5,121 nt of DNA, taken from Chloroflexota bacterium. GTDB lineage: Bacteria > Chloroflexota > Dormibacteria > Aeolococcales > Aeolococcaceae. Shown piece after piece: positions 4,746 to 5,121 of the stretch; within the stretch, counting starts at the first letter, position 1; each line of letters starts with the position of its first letter. The stretch is taken from the NCBI GenBank assembly GCA_005889515.1, contig VBHE01000121.1, forward strand, positions 1 to 5,121. The letters run 5' to 3'. The notes under the pieces were generated by a model. The model was not told where the DNA came from, did no database searches, and saw nothing but the letters and a program-made list of their open reading frames with translations. The position numbers and the translations under genes are program-made.

Positions 4746-5121
4746 ATGGCAGACCCCCGGTGGCTCGACGACGAGGAGCAGCAGGCCTGGCGCGCCTGGA
4801 TCCAGGCCAGCCGCCTCGTCATGGACCAGCTCGAGCGCGACCTCCAGGCCGGCTCCGGCCTGCCCGTCACCTACTTCGAGGTGCTCGTCAACCTCTCCGA
4901 GGCGCCGGGGCGGTCGATGCGGATGCGCGAGCTGGCCCGCCGCTCGCTCTCCTCGCCGAGCCGGCTCTCCCACGCCGTCGCCCGCATGGAGGAGCTCGGG
5001 TGGGTCCGCCGGGAGTCGTGCCCGACCGATCGCCGCGGCGCCTTCGCGGTGCTCACCGACGAGGGCTTCCGGGCGATCGAGGCCGCCGCCCCCGGGCACG
5101 TCGAGAGCATCCGCGCCCACT
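4746..5121 (+). CDS. MarR family transcriptional regulator (N-terminal part)
   Basis: The frame opens at ATG 4746 and is still open at the right edge, giving the first 125 residues of a protein that usually has 140-165. It shows the MarR winged helix-turn-helix: dimerisation helix near 11-34, a helix at LPVTYFEVLVNLSEA (39-53), RMRELARRSLSSPSRLSHAVARMEELGWVRRE (59-90) as the helix-turn-helix with recognition helix about 70-83, and the wing with the hallmark D95-R96-R97-G98 followed by FAVLTDEGF. There is no OhrR-type N-terminal redox cysteine; the only cysteine seen is C92 in the wing. MarR proteins are usually dimeric repressors released by small, often phenolic or lipophilic, ligands. Divergence from yceI across two palindromes, one on its own -35 box, points to control of both genes. 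The missing end leaves the rest of the C-terminal dimer helix unseen. Confidence 0.92.
   Translation, partial: MADPRWLDDEEQQAWRAWIQASRLVMDQLERDLQAGSGLPVTYFEVLVNLSEAPGRSMRMRELARRSLSSPSRLSHAVARMEELGWVRRESCPTDRRGAFAVLTDEGFRAIEAAAPGHVESIRAH

Noticed and set aside
4680..5120. 146-codon minus-strand frame antisense to marR
   Set aside because: The plus strand encodes an obvious MarR winged helix with a DRRG wing; the antisense product is low complexity.

Overview
The window is high-GC (roughly 70%) bacterial chromosome with strongly GC-biased third codon positions, short intergenic gaps and many long antisense shadow frames. Gene content and style fit a free-living, probably soil, high-GC bacterium such as an Actinomycetota or a Dormibacterota/Chloroflexota-type lineage. 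No marker gene is present, so this placement is an inference. There are no RNA genes, mobile elements, CRISPR arrays or phage genes.

Left part (1-1606, + strand): the C-terminal 245 residues of a family-5 extracytoplasmic solute-binding protein (peptide/nickel ABC transporter type) run off the left edge. It is followed after 16 bp by a complete phytanoyl-CoA-dioxygenase-like (PhyH) Fe(II)/2-oxoglutarate oxygenase. Converging on it from the - strand are a 34-residue single-span membrane miniprotein (1625-1729) and, 10 bp upstream of that, a small alpha/beta hydrolase of the KANL3/TEX30 type (1740-2267).

Middle part (2268-4020): a 53-bp divergent gap separates the hydrolase from an acyl-CoA dehydrogenase (2321-3544, + strand). 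This enzyme has the glutaryl-CoA dehydrogenase/ACX4 architecture but lacks the arginine that holds the glutaryl carboxylate. A VOC-fold metalloenzyme (3565-4020, - strand) converges on it.

Right part (4021-5121): a perfect 12-bp GC hairpin separates the VOC gene from yceI (4080-4646, - strand). yceI is divergent from a MarR-family regulator (from 4746, + strand) that runs off the right edge. The 99-bp gap between them is markedly AT-rich and is the best regulatory region of the window. It holds two near-identical TTGA-N4-TCAA operators, a marR promoter whose -35 box lies inside one operator and whose -10 box ends 6 bp before the ATG (a leaderless transcript), and a yceI promoter flanked or covered by both operators. 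The simplest reading is an autoregulated MarR-YceI switch for a lipophilic ligand, possibly with the VOC gene as a downstream member.

There is no single obvious pathway. The oxygenase, hydrolase, acyl-CoA dehydrogenase and VOC enzyme would fit catabolism of lipids or hydrophobic compounds, but strand alternation shows several separate transcription units. I see no convincing new multi-gene system. The most noteworthy items are the MarR/YceI operator pair, the leaderless marR start, the unlisted membrane miniprotein and the altered active site of the acyl-CoA dehydrogenase.
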